A stretch of DNA of 64,000 nt from an uncultured Marinomonas sp. (GTDB lineage: Bacteria; Pseudomonadota; Gammaproteobacteria; Pseudomonadales; Marinomonadaceae): NCBI GenBank assembly GCA_938009755.1, contig CALLIL010000009.1:62001-126000 (forward strand), given 5' to 3'. Positions 10,006 to 19,182 of the stretch are shown here, piece by piece; within the stretch, counting starts at the first letter, position 1, and the number at the start of each line of letters is the position of its first letter. Both the position numbers and the translations under genes were made by a program. The notes under the pieces were generated by a model. That model was not told the origin of the DNA and did no database searches. It saw only the letters and a program-made list of their open reading frames with translations.

Positions 10006-11910
10006 ATGTTAGAAAAAAGTTCAATAATGACACGACTTAGTCATTGGCTTTTATGGACGGTGGGAGGGTTACTTCTCACCTATCATATGGTCACTCTTTG
10101 GGTCAGTCTGCATGGTGCAATGAAGCACTACACAATACATTTAACAGCGATACTCATTCTTGGTGCGCTGTTAATTCTGAAGAATTATTCTGGCGATAAG
10201 TCCTTATCAAAAACGATTGATCTTGTGGCCTCGCTGATCAGCTTAGTGCTTGCAACAGGCGCGGGTGTTTTCCTTTACACAAATGCTGAGATATTAGAAA
10301 TCACGCAACCTTTTGTTACTGATGAAGCACTTATTGCTGGTGCATGTCTTATCACAGCGGTTGTTTTGATTACGTGGCGTATGTGGGGAGCGACGATAGC
10401 GTTTGTCTGCTTAATCAGTGCTGCTTATATGACGTTTGGGCATTTGTTACCAGAGTCTTTAGCGTCACGTCAGCAGCCATTAAATGTGGCGATTAGCTTT
10501 CTGAGTGGTATCGGCGGGCCTCGTGGCGTGCTCAATTATATGCCTTTATCCGCTGATATGATTTTCTTATTGCTTGTTTATGGTGGACTGCTGCATGGTA
10601 CGCGAGTCATTGATACCTTTGGCGAACTGGGTCAAGCGATTGGTTTAATTGTTAAAGGGGGAGTCGCTTATTCGGCAGTGGTTGCTAGTACATTAATTGG
10701 CATGGTAACCGGTCAGGCGATTAGTAATATTGCACTGTCTGGTGTTATGACGATTCCCACCATGAAGAAGAATGGATTCACTGCTAATGAAGCGGGTGCC
10801 ATTGAGGTAATGGCCTCAACAGGAAGTCAGTTGCTGCCTCCTATTATGGGGTTGGGCGCTTTCTTAATGGCGGTGATACTGGGTGTCTCATACATTGAAG
10901 TGGTGATTGCTGGGCTGATTCCAGGCTTGCTGTATATGTTTGCCATTGGCATTGCCTTGTACAGTTTAGTGGGTCATAAACCTCGTGCCGCTTCAGAAAA
11001 ATACACGATTAATTGGCACAAAATTGGTTGGACTCTGCCTTCATTTATTCTGTCTTTTATCGTCTTGATTACTCTTTTGGTATTGCGTTATTCGCCTGCT
11101 ATGGCTGGTTTTTGGGGAGGGTCTCTGGTTGTCTTGCTGTCCTTTTTCCGCCCAGCGGAATATCGCCCCAATATTAAAGAGTTGTTACAAGGTTGTCTGA
11201 CGGGATTAGAGACAGCAATACAGTTGACTGTTGTACTTGCGGCTATTGGGCTGGTTGTACAAACCTTAACAACAACAGGACTTGGCGTGTCGGCAGGACA
11301 TCTTATTTCTGTTTACACAGACGGCAATATTATCATTGCTCTTATGATCGGTATGGCGGTTTCTCTTGTGGTTGGTATGGGGTTGCCCACACCTGCGGCT
11401 TATGCCTTGATTGCAATTATTGTGGTTCCTGGGTTAATTGATGCTGGCTTGTCGCCAATGGCGGCGAATATGTATGGTTTTTACTTTGCTATTTTCTCAG
11501 CTCTTACACCACCGGTTGCCGTTGGCATTTTAGTAGCGGCGAGAATATCGGGTGGCAGCTTTATGGGCAGTGCTCTTGAAGCGGCTAAACTGGGCAGTTG
11601 TGCCTTATTAGTGCCTTTTGTTTTTGTTTCCATTCCTAGTGTTTTAGACCCTGCGAACATGACTGCAACGGCGGCGTTTGGGCTGGTCGTGTTTTTATGC
11701 GCGTCTGTTTTAACCGCTGGTGTGATTTATGGGGCCATCGGGCAGCCACTTAGTGCAAGAGAACGCTGTATTTATGGGTTAACTGGCCCATTACCTTTGA
11801 TCCTCTATTTGCTAACGCACAATGTCTGGGTCGGCCTTATTCCTATTATCACCATTATGGTCAGAGTGCTGTTAATGCGTCGCAAGAAAGTGGCGAGCGC
11901 CGTTAATTAA
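10006..11910 (+). CDS. TRAP transporter fused permease (TAXI type)
   Basis: 634 aa polytopic protein with GLPTPAAYALIAIIVVPGLIDAGLSPMAANMYGFYFAIFSALTPPVAVG. Confidence 0.9.
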   Translation: MLEKSSIMTRLSHWLLWTVGGLLLTYHMVTLWVSLHGAMKHYTIHLTAILILGALLILKNYSGDKSLSKTIDLVASLISLVLATGAGVFLYTNAEILEITQPFVTDEALIAGACLITAVVLITWRMWGATIAFVCLISAAYMTFGHLLPESLASRQQPLNVAISFLSGIGGPRGVLNYMPLSADMIFLLLVYGGLLHGTRVIDTFGELGQAIGLIVKGGVAYSAVVASTLIGMVTGQAISNIALSGVMTIPTMKKNGFTANEAGAIEVMASTGSQLLPPIMGLGAFLMAVILGVSYIEVVIAGLIPGLLYMFAIGIALYSLVGHKPRAASEKYTINWHKIGWTLPSFILSFIVLITLLVLRYSPAMAGFWGGSLVVLLSFFRPAEYRPNIKELLQGCLTGLETAIQLTVVLAAIGLVVQTLTTTGLGVSAGHLISVYTDGNIIIALMIGMAVSLVVGMGLPTPAAYALIAIIVVPGLIDAGLSPMAANMYGFYFAIFSALTPPVAVGILVAARISGGSFMGSALEAAKLGSCALLVPFVFVSIPSVLDPANMTATAAFGLVVFLCASVLTAGVIYGAIGQPLSARERCIYGLTGPLPLILYLLTHNVWVGLIPIITIMVRVLLMRRKKVASAVN

Positions 11911-11938
11911 AACTATTTAATAAGAGATTTAAAATTCA

Positions 11939-12994
11939 ATGACTTCACATACAACTAAAAAAAACATCGTTCGAGTGGCGGCAGCTCATGTTTCTTCTGA
12001 GTTTTTCGACCCTGCTGGTGGCGTGACGAAAGCCATCAAATATTTAACGGAAGCCGCTCAAGCGGGGGCGGAATTAATTGTGTTTCCCGAAAGTTTTATT
12101 CCTGGGTTTCCGATTTGGAACGCGCTGTCTAGCCCAATCACAGGGCATGAGAACTTTGTGAAATTTGCGGCGGCGTCGTTACGTGTTGATGGGCCAGAAA
12201 TCAAAGCCATTGCCAGTGCCGCAGCACAACAGAAAATATCTGTTTCGCTTGGCTTTTCAGAGGTTGCTGACTATTCCGCTGGGTGTTTATGGAACGCCAC
12301 GGTTTTGATTGATGCACAAGGTGTTATTGTGAATCATCATCGTAAATTAGTGCCGACTTTTTATGAAAAATTAACATGGAGTCGAGGTGACGGAGCAGGT
12401 TTGTCTGTTGTTGATATGCCGATAGGGCGAGTGGGCGGTTTGATTTGTGGGGAAAATGGTAACCCTCTTTCACGTTATACGCTGATGGCACAAGGGGAAG
12501 AGATTCATTGTGCTAATTACCCGCCTATTTGGCCATTCAAAGACCCACGTAAATCAGAGCCTTATGACTTAGCGGATGCCATTCGTGTGCGTGCTGCTGC
12601 TCATTGTTTTGAAGCAAAAGTGTTTACTATTGTTTCGTCTGGCTTTTTAACGGATGAGAATTTGTCCTTAGTATGCAATGACGATGAAGCCACCGCCATT
12701 CTTGAAAACTCGCCACGGTCAGCGTCCATGATCGTCATGCCGAATGGATTGACTTTAGGCAATACCTTGTCTGATCGTGAAGGGCTTGTATTGGCTGATA
12801 TTGATGTCAGTAGTTTGGTTGAATTAAAGCAACATCATGATATGGCGGGTTATTACAATCGACATGATGTCTTCCATGTTTCGGTGAATCGCTCTCGACA
12901 AAAGCCATTACATGACGTGGTGGATCAAGGCGCAAACGGTTCGGCTCCTATGATCCATACAAGTCTGCAAGAAAGTTTGGATTCTATTAATTAG
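11939..12994 (+). CDS. Carbon-nitrogen hydrolase / nitrilase
   Basis: Candidate E-K-C triad: VFPESFIPGFP, HHRKLVPTFYEKLTW, GGLICGENGNPLSRYTLMAQGEEIH. Confidence 0.9.
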   Translation: MTSHTTKKNIVRVAAAHVSSEFFDPAGGVTKAIKYLTEAAQAGAELIVFPESFIPGFPIWNALSSPITGHENFVKFAAASLRVDGPEIKAIASAAAQQKISVSLGFSEVADYSAGCLWNATVLIDAQGVIVNHHRKLVPTFYEKLTWSRGDGAGLSVVDMPIGRVGGLICGENGNPLSRYTLMAQGEEIHCANYPPIWPFKDPRKSEPYDLADAIRVRAAAHCFEAKVFTIVSSGFLTDENLSLVCNDDEATAILENSPRSASMIVMPNGLTLGNTLSDREGLVLADIDVSSLVELKQHHDMAGYYNRHDVFHVSVNRSRQKPLHDVVDQGANGSAPMIHTSLQESLDSIN

Positions 12995-13015
12995 GCGAAC
13001 TTTTACTGTCATGAC

Positions 13016-13918
13016 TTATTGAGTCTTCTCGAAAAACTCCACCACATGTGCGGCAAAAATCTCAGCAATACGCCGAGGTTTTAGCCGCCGATAATGAATC
13101 AACACAATATTGAGAGGGTCTACTTTATCCCTGATTGGCTTAATGACGACTTTGTTTCCATTATAAGTGGTTGCAGATTTTGGCTCTAAGTTTAAGACTG
13201 AAACCCCTAAGCCGCTGGCAACAAAGGTTCTTACTGTTTCAAATAAGGTGGTCCGATAGCGAATATTAGGAATCAATTTCTTTTTTGCGAACAGTGATAA
13301 AAAGTAGTTATTCGTATGGGGCAAATCCATTAACACAAAAGGACGCTGAACAAGCTCTTTAAGTTGCACATCTTCTTGTGAGGCTAACGGATCATTGGCA
13401 GGTAATAAGGCATAAGGCTCTCGGGCAACAATGTGTTTTGTGTTCATGGATTTGGGGACGTCTAGATCAAACGTTAAAGCCAATTCCGCTTTACCACTAC
13501 TAAGGGCATCAAAAATAGCCGATTGGTCTAAATCGTGAATATGGATGTTAATGTCAGGGTATTTTTCCGCGAACGTTCGGATGATTTCTGATAAATAATG
13601 GGAGCCTATATTAAGAAAACAGGCGATAGAAAGGTTGCCTCTAAGTTGTGAACTGACTGCGCTGGCGGCCACTCGAAAGGATTCTGCATGTCTTATCAGT
13701 ATTCTGGCTTCTTCTAAAACTTTGATACCTTGTGCAGTTAAGCGAATGCCTTTTGAGGGGTAGCGTACAAAAAGTTGTAGATCGAGCGTTTCCTCTATTT
13801 CTACGATGGCAGCGGAAATACTGGGTTGTGATATATGCAGTTTGTTTGCTGCCTCAGATAGACTGCCACATTCGGCTGCTGCGATAAAATAGCGAAGGGG
13901 GCGTAGTTTTATGTCCAT
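13016..13918 (-). CDS. LysR-family transcriptional regulator
   Basis: N-terminal LysR HTH (LRYFIAAAECGSLSEAANKLHISQPSISAAIVEIEETLDLQLF). Confidence 0.93.
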   Translation of the reverse strand: MDIKLRPLRYFIAAAECGSLSEAANKLHISQPSISAAIVEIEETLDLQLFVRYPSKGIRLTAQGIKVLEEARILIRHAESFRVAASAVSSQLRGNLSIACFLNIGSHYLSEIIRTFAEKYPDINIHIHDLDQSAIFDALSSGKAELALTFDLDVPKSMNTKHIVAREPYALLPANDPLASQEDVQLKELVQRPFVLMDLPHTNNYFLSLFAKKKLIPNIRYRTTLFETVRTFVASGLGVSVLNLEPKSATTYNGNKVVIKPIRDKVDPLNIVLIHYRRLKPRRIAEIFAAHVVEFFEKTQ

Positions 13919-14106
13919 AACTTTTCCTAACGACGTTGATACGGTGATGTGTTTCTAGTCGTTGTTATTTGATAAGAAAGTGATAACGTTTTGTATCGGA
14001 AAATTTTGCATTATTTATGCCATATTTACTGTGGAAAAGTGATGTTTATTTCTGCTGATACGCCGTCTTACATAGTCTCTTATTTGAATTTTTAGTCGAG
14101 TGTTTT

Positions 14107-14856
14107 ATGCAAGATGTTTCTATATGGCTTCTCTTAGTATTTATCTTAGGAAGTTATGTTCAAAGTATAACAGGGTTTGCTTTTGGCCTGATTGTTATGA
14201 GCGTTGTGGGGCTATTTTCACTGGTGCCATTAGACATTGCTGCGTTTGCTGTCAGCGTGTTGAGTATGACCAATGCGGCGACGGGGTTATATGGCGGTGC
14301 TTGGAAGCAGGTTAACGCAAAGAATTTGCTTGCATTCTTTATCTCTTCTACGCCAATGATCGTTATTGGTGTGTATTTGCTGGATTATTTTGGTAAGAAT
14401 GCATTGAATTGGTTGCAGCTTTTTTTGGGTATTACCATTATTTTGGCTTGTTTGATGAGTTTGGTAAAACCTAAGAAAAGTACTCAGCCTTCAGGCTCTT
14501 CGGGGTATTTTGTATTTGGTGCTCTTTCGGGAATACTTGGCGGTTTGTTTTCGACCGCAGGGCCGCCTATTTCGTATTTTATGTACCGCCAACCTATTTC
14601 TATTGAGGTTATCCGTTCTACCTTGTTGAGTGTTTTCTTTGTTTCCAATGTACTACGAATAACGATCATGGGAGGCAGTGGACAAATTACTACGCCAATG
14701 GTTTGGATTAGTTTAATCGGCTTCCCTTGCGTTGTGATTACAGCGCTATTAGCCAAGCGTTATCCACCAAAAATATCCCCTCAAATAATCAAGCGTATCG
14801 CTTTGGCTTTGTTGCTTTTTTCTGGTGTGAGTTTGTCATTGAAGGCATTGCTTTAG
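14107..14856 (+). CDS. TauE/SafE-family sulfite exporter/permease
   Basis: QSITGFAFGLIVMSVVGLFSLVPLDIAAFAVS; multi-TM. Confidence 0.87.
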   Translation: MQDVSIWLLLVFILGSYVQSITGFAFGLIVMSVVGLFSLVPLDIAAFAVSVLSMTNAATGLYGGAWKQVNAKNLLAFFISSTPMIVIGVYLLDYFGKNALNWLQLFLGITIILACLMSLVKPKKSTQPSGSSGYFVFGALSGILGGLFSTAGPPISYFMYRQPISIEVIRSTLLSVFFVSNVLRITIMGGSGQITTPMVWISLIGFPCVVITALLAKRYPPKISPQIIKRIALALLLFSGVSLSLKALL

Positions 14857-14895
14857 TTGGCAATCAGGTAGGCGGAAACGTTCATAAAGGACCAT

Positions 14896-14925
14896 AAAAA
14901 AGGCACTCATTAGAGTGCCTTTTTT
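14896..14925. terminator. Bidirectional intrinsic terminator between convergent genes
   Basis: Perfect stem AAAAAAGGCACTC-ATTA-GAGTGCCTTTTTT. Confidence 0.92.
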
Positions 14926-14943
14926 CATAAACAGAGAGCGGTA

Positions 14944-15783
14944 TTAAATAACCCCAAGCTCTACTAAACGCTCATGTAGATAACTTTGAGCTGTGTAGCG
15001 ATCAGACAACACCACTTCTGGTTTTGGGTGCAGGAACAACGGCAAAGAAATGCGGGATTTTGTCTTGTCTGCGCCATCAGGGTTGATCACTCGATGGGAC
15101 GTTGATGGGAAGTGTCCGCCTGATGCTTCTTGTAACATATCGCCAATATTGACGATCAAAGTTCCGAAATCGCAAGGCACGTCCATCCAAGAACCATCTT
15201 TTGCTTGTACTTGCAAACCGGGTTCGTTAGCGGAAGGTAAGATAGTCAGTAGGTTGATGTCTTCATGCGCGCCAGCACGAATAGCACCTAATTCTTCATC
15301 ACCTTTCAATGGCGGATAATGCAATACGCGCAACAAGGTTTGGTCGCTGTTCTCGACCATGCTTGAAAGAGATTGCGTGTAGTTTTTAGCAATGTCAGCG
15401 GGTGTGTATTTTTCCACCCAAGCCAATAATTCAGCCGCTAAGCCCGTGGCTTCAGAGTAATATTGGTCGAGTAGTGCGCGCTTGTCTTCTGGGCACTGTC
15501 CCCAAGGGTAGTAATGGAAATACTCTTTGATGTCTTTTTTCGTATGACCTTTTGCTGTTTCAGACACGTCTGGCGGGAAAAAGCCGTCTTGTGTGCCAAC
15601 GTTATAACGGTAATCGTATTTTGATTCGTTATCGAAAAAGGTTTGCCATTCAGCGTAAATTGCACTGACCAAGGCTTTTTGGATTGGGTGATTTTTTAAA
15701 ACGCCAAAGCCCGTCTCGTGTAGTGATTTGACGAAGTCTTCTTGTGCGGTTGCGCTTGTGTAGTCGATTGCTTGTAGTTGCAT
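14944..15783 (-). CDS. Isopenicillin N synthase-like 2OG-Fe(II) dioxygenase
   Basis: GAHEDINLLTILPSANEPGLQVQ...GDMLQEASGGHFPSTSHRVINP (HxD...H). Confidence 0.9.
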   Translation of the reverse strand: MQLQAIDYTSATAQEDFVKSLHETGFGVLKNHPIQKALVSAIYAEWQTFFDNESKYDYRYNVGTQDGFFPPDVSETAKGHTKKDIKEYFHYYPWGQCPEDKRALLDQYYSEATGLAAELLAWVEKYTPADIAKNYTQSLSSMVENSDQTLLRVLHYPPLKGDEELGAIRAGAHEDINLLTILPSANEPGLQVQAKDGSWMDVPCDFGTLIVNIGDMLQEASGGHFPSTSHRVINPDGADKTKSRISLPLFLHPKPEVVLSDRYTAQSYLHERLVELGVI

Positions 15784-15849
15784 GTGGGTTGCCTCTTTCT
15801 ATCTATATCATTTTAGTTGTGTGTGAGAATAAAAATAATAAAAAGAAAG

Positions 15850-16005
15850 CTATGACGACCAACCACTGTGGAAAAAGTAACGCAAATCTACGGTTTCCGC
15901 TTGATAATGCTGTGTCCATTGCGCCAATGTCATTTTCTCCAGACGAGCCAATAGCGCGACCAGTGTCGAGTTACCTTGTGCGTTTGTTGATGAAATGAGG
16001 CGCAT
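15850..16005 (-). CDS. Possible small ORF (51 aa)
   Basis: Reverse-strand ATG-to-TAG reading MRLISSTNAQGNSTLVALLARLEKMTLAQWTQHYQAETVDLRYFFHSGWSS; below the ORF-track cutoff, no strong SD. Confidence 0.25.
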   Translation of the reverse strand: MRLISSTNAQGNSTLVALLARLEKMTLAQWTQHYQAETVDLRYFFHSGWSS

Positions 16006-16335
16006 TGTTTTTGTGATTTCCAGCGTTTTTTAATCAATGTTTGACCAAGAGGACAATACTGTAGTTTACTGTTTGAATGTTGTTTTTTGAAGTGGCTCTG
16101 TAAAAAATCTTTATTTAACAGCGTTTAAACTCTAGTTTACTCTATACTGCGTTATGTGATTGTACTTCTGACATTGCTTTTTATCTTCTTTTTGGTTGTC
16201 TGTTTTACCTCGTTTTTGAGGCTTGAGATCGTTTCTTTGTTCCGCGTTTGTAATTAGTTTTAACAGCTCAGCACTTTTTAAACCGATCTGTATTGGCGCG
16301 ATGTTGGCGCTTTTTTATTCATTTAAAGAGGGTTC

Positions 16336-16908
16336 ATGACTATGAATGCATTTTTCGATTCTTTTAAAAACCATTTTCTTATTTCCATGCCGCATCTCGA
16401 TGATCCACACTTTGAACACACCGTGATTTATCTTTGCGAACATTCTGTTGAAGGTGCAATGGGGATTGTGATTAATCGACCTTCTAATGTGGATTTTACT
16501 GAATTAGCTGATTACCTAAAAATGAACATCACGGATTCTAATGTGGCGGCAGAGCCTATTTATACTGGCGGGCCAGTGGAAGCCGAGCGTGGTTTTATCT
16601 TGCATACAGCGGATAAAAAATGGGACAACACGTTAACCGTGACCAATGAAATTTCTTTGTCAGCCTCATTAGAAGCGTTGGAAGACATTGCAAAAGGCAA
16701 TGGTCCAGAGTCTTTCCTCATTACATTAGGTTGTGCTGGATGGGACGGTGGACAATTAGAAACGGAAATTGCAAACAATGATTGGCTAGTATGTGAGGCG
16801 GATTTAGACGTATTATTCAATACACCAAGTGACATGCAGTTTACCGCCGCGACTCAAGTGTTGGGCATTGACATGGCACGACTCTCACCGGATATAGGAC
16901 ATGGTTAA
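16336..16908 (+). CDS. yqgE: YqgE/AlgH family protein
   Basis: FLISMPHLDDPHFEHTVIYLCEHSVEGAMGIVINRPS; GCAGWDGGQLE. Confidence 0.95.
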   Translation: MTMNAFFDSFKNHFLISMPHLDDPHFEHTVIYLCEHSVEGAMGIVINRPSNVDFTELADYLKMNITDSNVAAEPIYTGGPVEAERGFILHTADKKWDNTLTVTNEISLSASLEALEDIAKGNGPESFLITLGCAGWDGGQLETEIANNDWLVCEADLDVLFNTPSDMQFTAATQVLGIDMARLSPDIGHG

Positions 16909-17364
16909 ATGACAGCGTCTACAACAGACAGTCAAACAAAGCCCAATACAGTTCGCTCTGTATTGGGCTTTGATTTTGGTACCACACGAATGGGTGTGGC
17001 CATTGGGCAAACAATCACAGGAACAGCGCAACCGCTTGATCCGATTAAAGCAAAAGACGGTATTCCGAACTGGGACGACATAACCAAGATTGTAAAGGAA
17101 TGGCAACCTGATGCCTTTGTGGTTGGTTTGCCATTAGATATGGATGGCGAAGAAAATGAAATGTGCCAGCGGGCGCGTAAATTCGCCAAACGATTGCATG
17201 GACGTTTTAACCTCCCTTACCATATGATGGATGAAAGGTTGTCTTCTTATGAAGCAAAAGGGCAGGTAATTGCGCGTGGTGGTAATCGTAATTTTAAAGA
17301 CAACTCTGTGGATGGTTTAGCAGCACAGATGATTGTCGAAACGTGGTTTTCAGAACTTTTGTAG
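16909..17364 (+). CDS. ruvX: Holliday junction resolvase RuvX/YqgF
   Basis: VLGFDFGTTRMGVAIGQ; VGLPLDMDG; DERLSSYEA; next to yqgE. Confidence 0.95.
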   Translation: MTASTTDSQTKPNTVRSVLGFDFGTTRMGVAIGQTITGTAQPLDPIKAKDGIPNWDDITKIVKEWQPDAFVVGLPLDMDGEENEMCQRARKFAKRLHGRFNLPYHMMDERLSSYEAKGQVIARGGNRNFKDNSVDGLAAQMIVETWFSELL

Positions 17365-17403
17365 ACCATAACAATGTAGATTTAAAACAGGGTGTGAATT
17401 CTG

Positions 17404-17901
17404 ATGAAGTTAGATTTAGAGCGTTCTCTCGCGTCGATGAAAACGCAATTAGCGGAATACTGCGACAAGAAAAAAATTGAAGATGCGATTGTAGTAGGCA
17501 TTCACTCTGGCGGCGTTTGGGTGGCAGAGCAGCTGATGGAAAATATGCCAACCAATGAGCCTTTGGCGACATTAGACATTACCTTTTATCGAGATGATTT
17601 CACCAAAGCGGGTTTGAATCCGAAAGTAAACCAAACCTTGCTGCCAGCGATTGAAGATCGTCACGTAATTTTAGTGGACGATGTCTTGATGTCGGGTCGT
17701 ACTATTCGTGCTGCGATGAACGAGATTTTTGACTTTGGCCGACCAGCCAGTATTACCTTGGCGATTCTGTATGATCTTGGGCAGCACGAGTTACCCATTT
17801 CGGCCGATATTGTTGGCGAGAGATTAACGCTTAATGCTGACCAAAGGGTTAAGTTGTCTGGGCCTCGGCCACTTAGTGTTTCTTTAATGGATACACATTA
17901 A
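17404..17901 (+). CDS. pyrR: PyrR: pyr operon regulator / uracil phosphoribosyltransferase-like
   Basis: VILVDDVLMSGRTIRAAMNEIFDFGRPASI PRPP motif; upstream of pyrB. Confidence 0.93.
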   Translation: MKLDLERSLASMKTQLAEYCDKKKIEDAIVVGIHSGGVWVAEQLMENMPTNEPLATLDITFYRDDFTKAGLNPKVNQTLLPAIEDRHVILVDDVLMSGRTIRAAMNEIFDFGRPASITLAILYDLGQHELPISADIVGERLTLNADQRVKLSGPRPLSVSLMDTH

Positions 17902-17951
17902 TTCCTCTCATAAGGCTTTATTTTTTGTCCGACTCATACGACAATTAGCCC

Positions 17952-18077
17952 ATGAATTATATTAACGATAAATCAGTGCTAACCAACCCCGTTATTCCCT
18001 CTCAAGGGCGTAATCAGCCGTTATCGTTATCAATGCCCGATCTCAGAATTTTCTGTATCGGGCATTTTATTATCTAG
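17952..18077 (+). CDS. Candidate pyrB leader peptide (41 aa)
   Basis: ATG...TAG reading MNYINDKSVLTNPVIPSQGRNQPLSLSMPDLRIFCIGHFII; overlaps the terminator at 18032-18068 upstream of pyrB. Confidence 0.45.
   Translation: MNYINDKSVLTNPVIPSQGRNQPLSLSMPDLRIFCIGHFII
18032..18068 (+). terminator. Intrinsic terminator / possible attenuator upstream of pyrB
   Basis: Perfect 10-bp stem AATGCCCGAT...ATCGGGCATT followed by a short TTTTATTAT tract. Confidence 0.7.
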
Positions 18078-18158
18078 GCGTTTAGTATTGATTCGCTGGA
18101 CGACCTGCAATTAATAAAAAAGGCAATTTTGTCTTTTTCAGTTTGAGGAAAGCATACC

Positions 18159-19181
18159 ATGGTTCAATCCGACCCTCGGGCATTACAACTAAATGAACAC
18201 GGCCAGCTTAAGCACTTTTTGACGTTAGACGGATTGGATAAAGGTATCCTCACAGAAATTCTTGATCGTGCTGACTCTTTCCTTTCCATGGGTGAGCAAT
18301 CGGTTAAAAAAGTGCCATTGCTTCGCGGCAAAACCGTGGTGAATCTTTTTTTCGAAAACTCCACTCGAACACGTACCACTTTTGAGTTAGCCGCAAAGCG
18401 ATTGTCTGCGGATGTGATCAATCTAAACATAGAAACTTCTGCAACCTCTAAAGGCGAATCCCTTCTCGATACATTACAAAACCTGCAAGCAATGCAAAGC
18501 GACATGTTTATCGTTCGACATTCAGACAGCGGTGCTCCACATTTTATTGCAGAGCATTGCACGCCAAATGTGGCCATTATCAATGCGGGGGACGGACGAC
18601 ACGCACATCCAACACAAGCCATGTTGGATATGCTGACTATTCGTCGTCATAAAGGAAGTTTCGAAGGGTTGAAAGTGGCCATCGTGGGAGACATCTTGCA
18701 TTCACGAGTGGCGCGTTCCCAGTTACAAGCGTTAACGACATTAGGCGTTGATGAAGTACGTTTGGTTGGGCCAAAAACCTTGGTTCCATCTTTCTTTGCT
18801 GAAATGGGGGCAACCATTTGTCACGACTTAGAAGTTGGGCTGAAAGACGTCGATGTCGTAGTGATGTTGCGTTTGCAAAAGGAGCGTATGAAAGGCGCTT
18901 TATTGCCAAGTGAAAGTGAGTTTTATCGTTTATATGGTTTGACGGAAACGTCTTTGTCTTGGGCAAAACCCGATGCCATTGTTATGCACCCAGGACCAAT
19001 TAACCGAGGCGTTGAGATTTCTTCTGAAGTAGCAGATGGCGACCATTCAGTGATTTTGAATCAAGTAACGAACGGTATTGCGGTACGAATGGCTGTTATG
19101 TCTATGGCCATGAGTGGCCAGCTACAAGATGCACAAACAGACGTTAATGAAACAGCCTCGGCGACGGAAGGTGGAAATTAA
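18159..19181 (+). CDS. pyrB: Aspartate carbamoyltransferase catalytic subunit
   Basis: [51 protein letters not shown]. Confidence 0.96.
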   Translation: MVQSDPRALQLNEHGQLKHFLTLDGLDKGILTEILDRADSFLSMGEQSVKKVPLLRGKTVVNLFFENSTRTRTTFELAAKRLSADVINLNIETSATSKGESLLDTLQNLQAMQSDMFIVRHSDSGAPHFIAEHCTPNVAIINAGDGRHAHPTQAMLDMLTIRRHKGSFEGLKVAIVGDILHSRVARSQLQALTTLGVDEVRLVGPKTLVPSFFAEMGATICHDLEVGLKDVDVVVMLRLQKERMKGALLPSESEFYRLYGLTETSLSWAKPDAIVMHPGPINRGVEISSEVADGDHSVILNQVTNGIAVRMAVMSMAMSGQLQDAQTDVNETASATEGGN

Positions 19182-19182
19182 G

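Noticed and set aside
18164-18622. 152-aa minus-strand ORF
   Set aside because: Antisense shadow of pyrB
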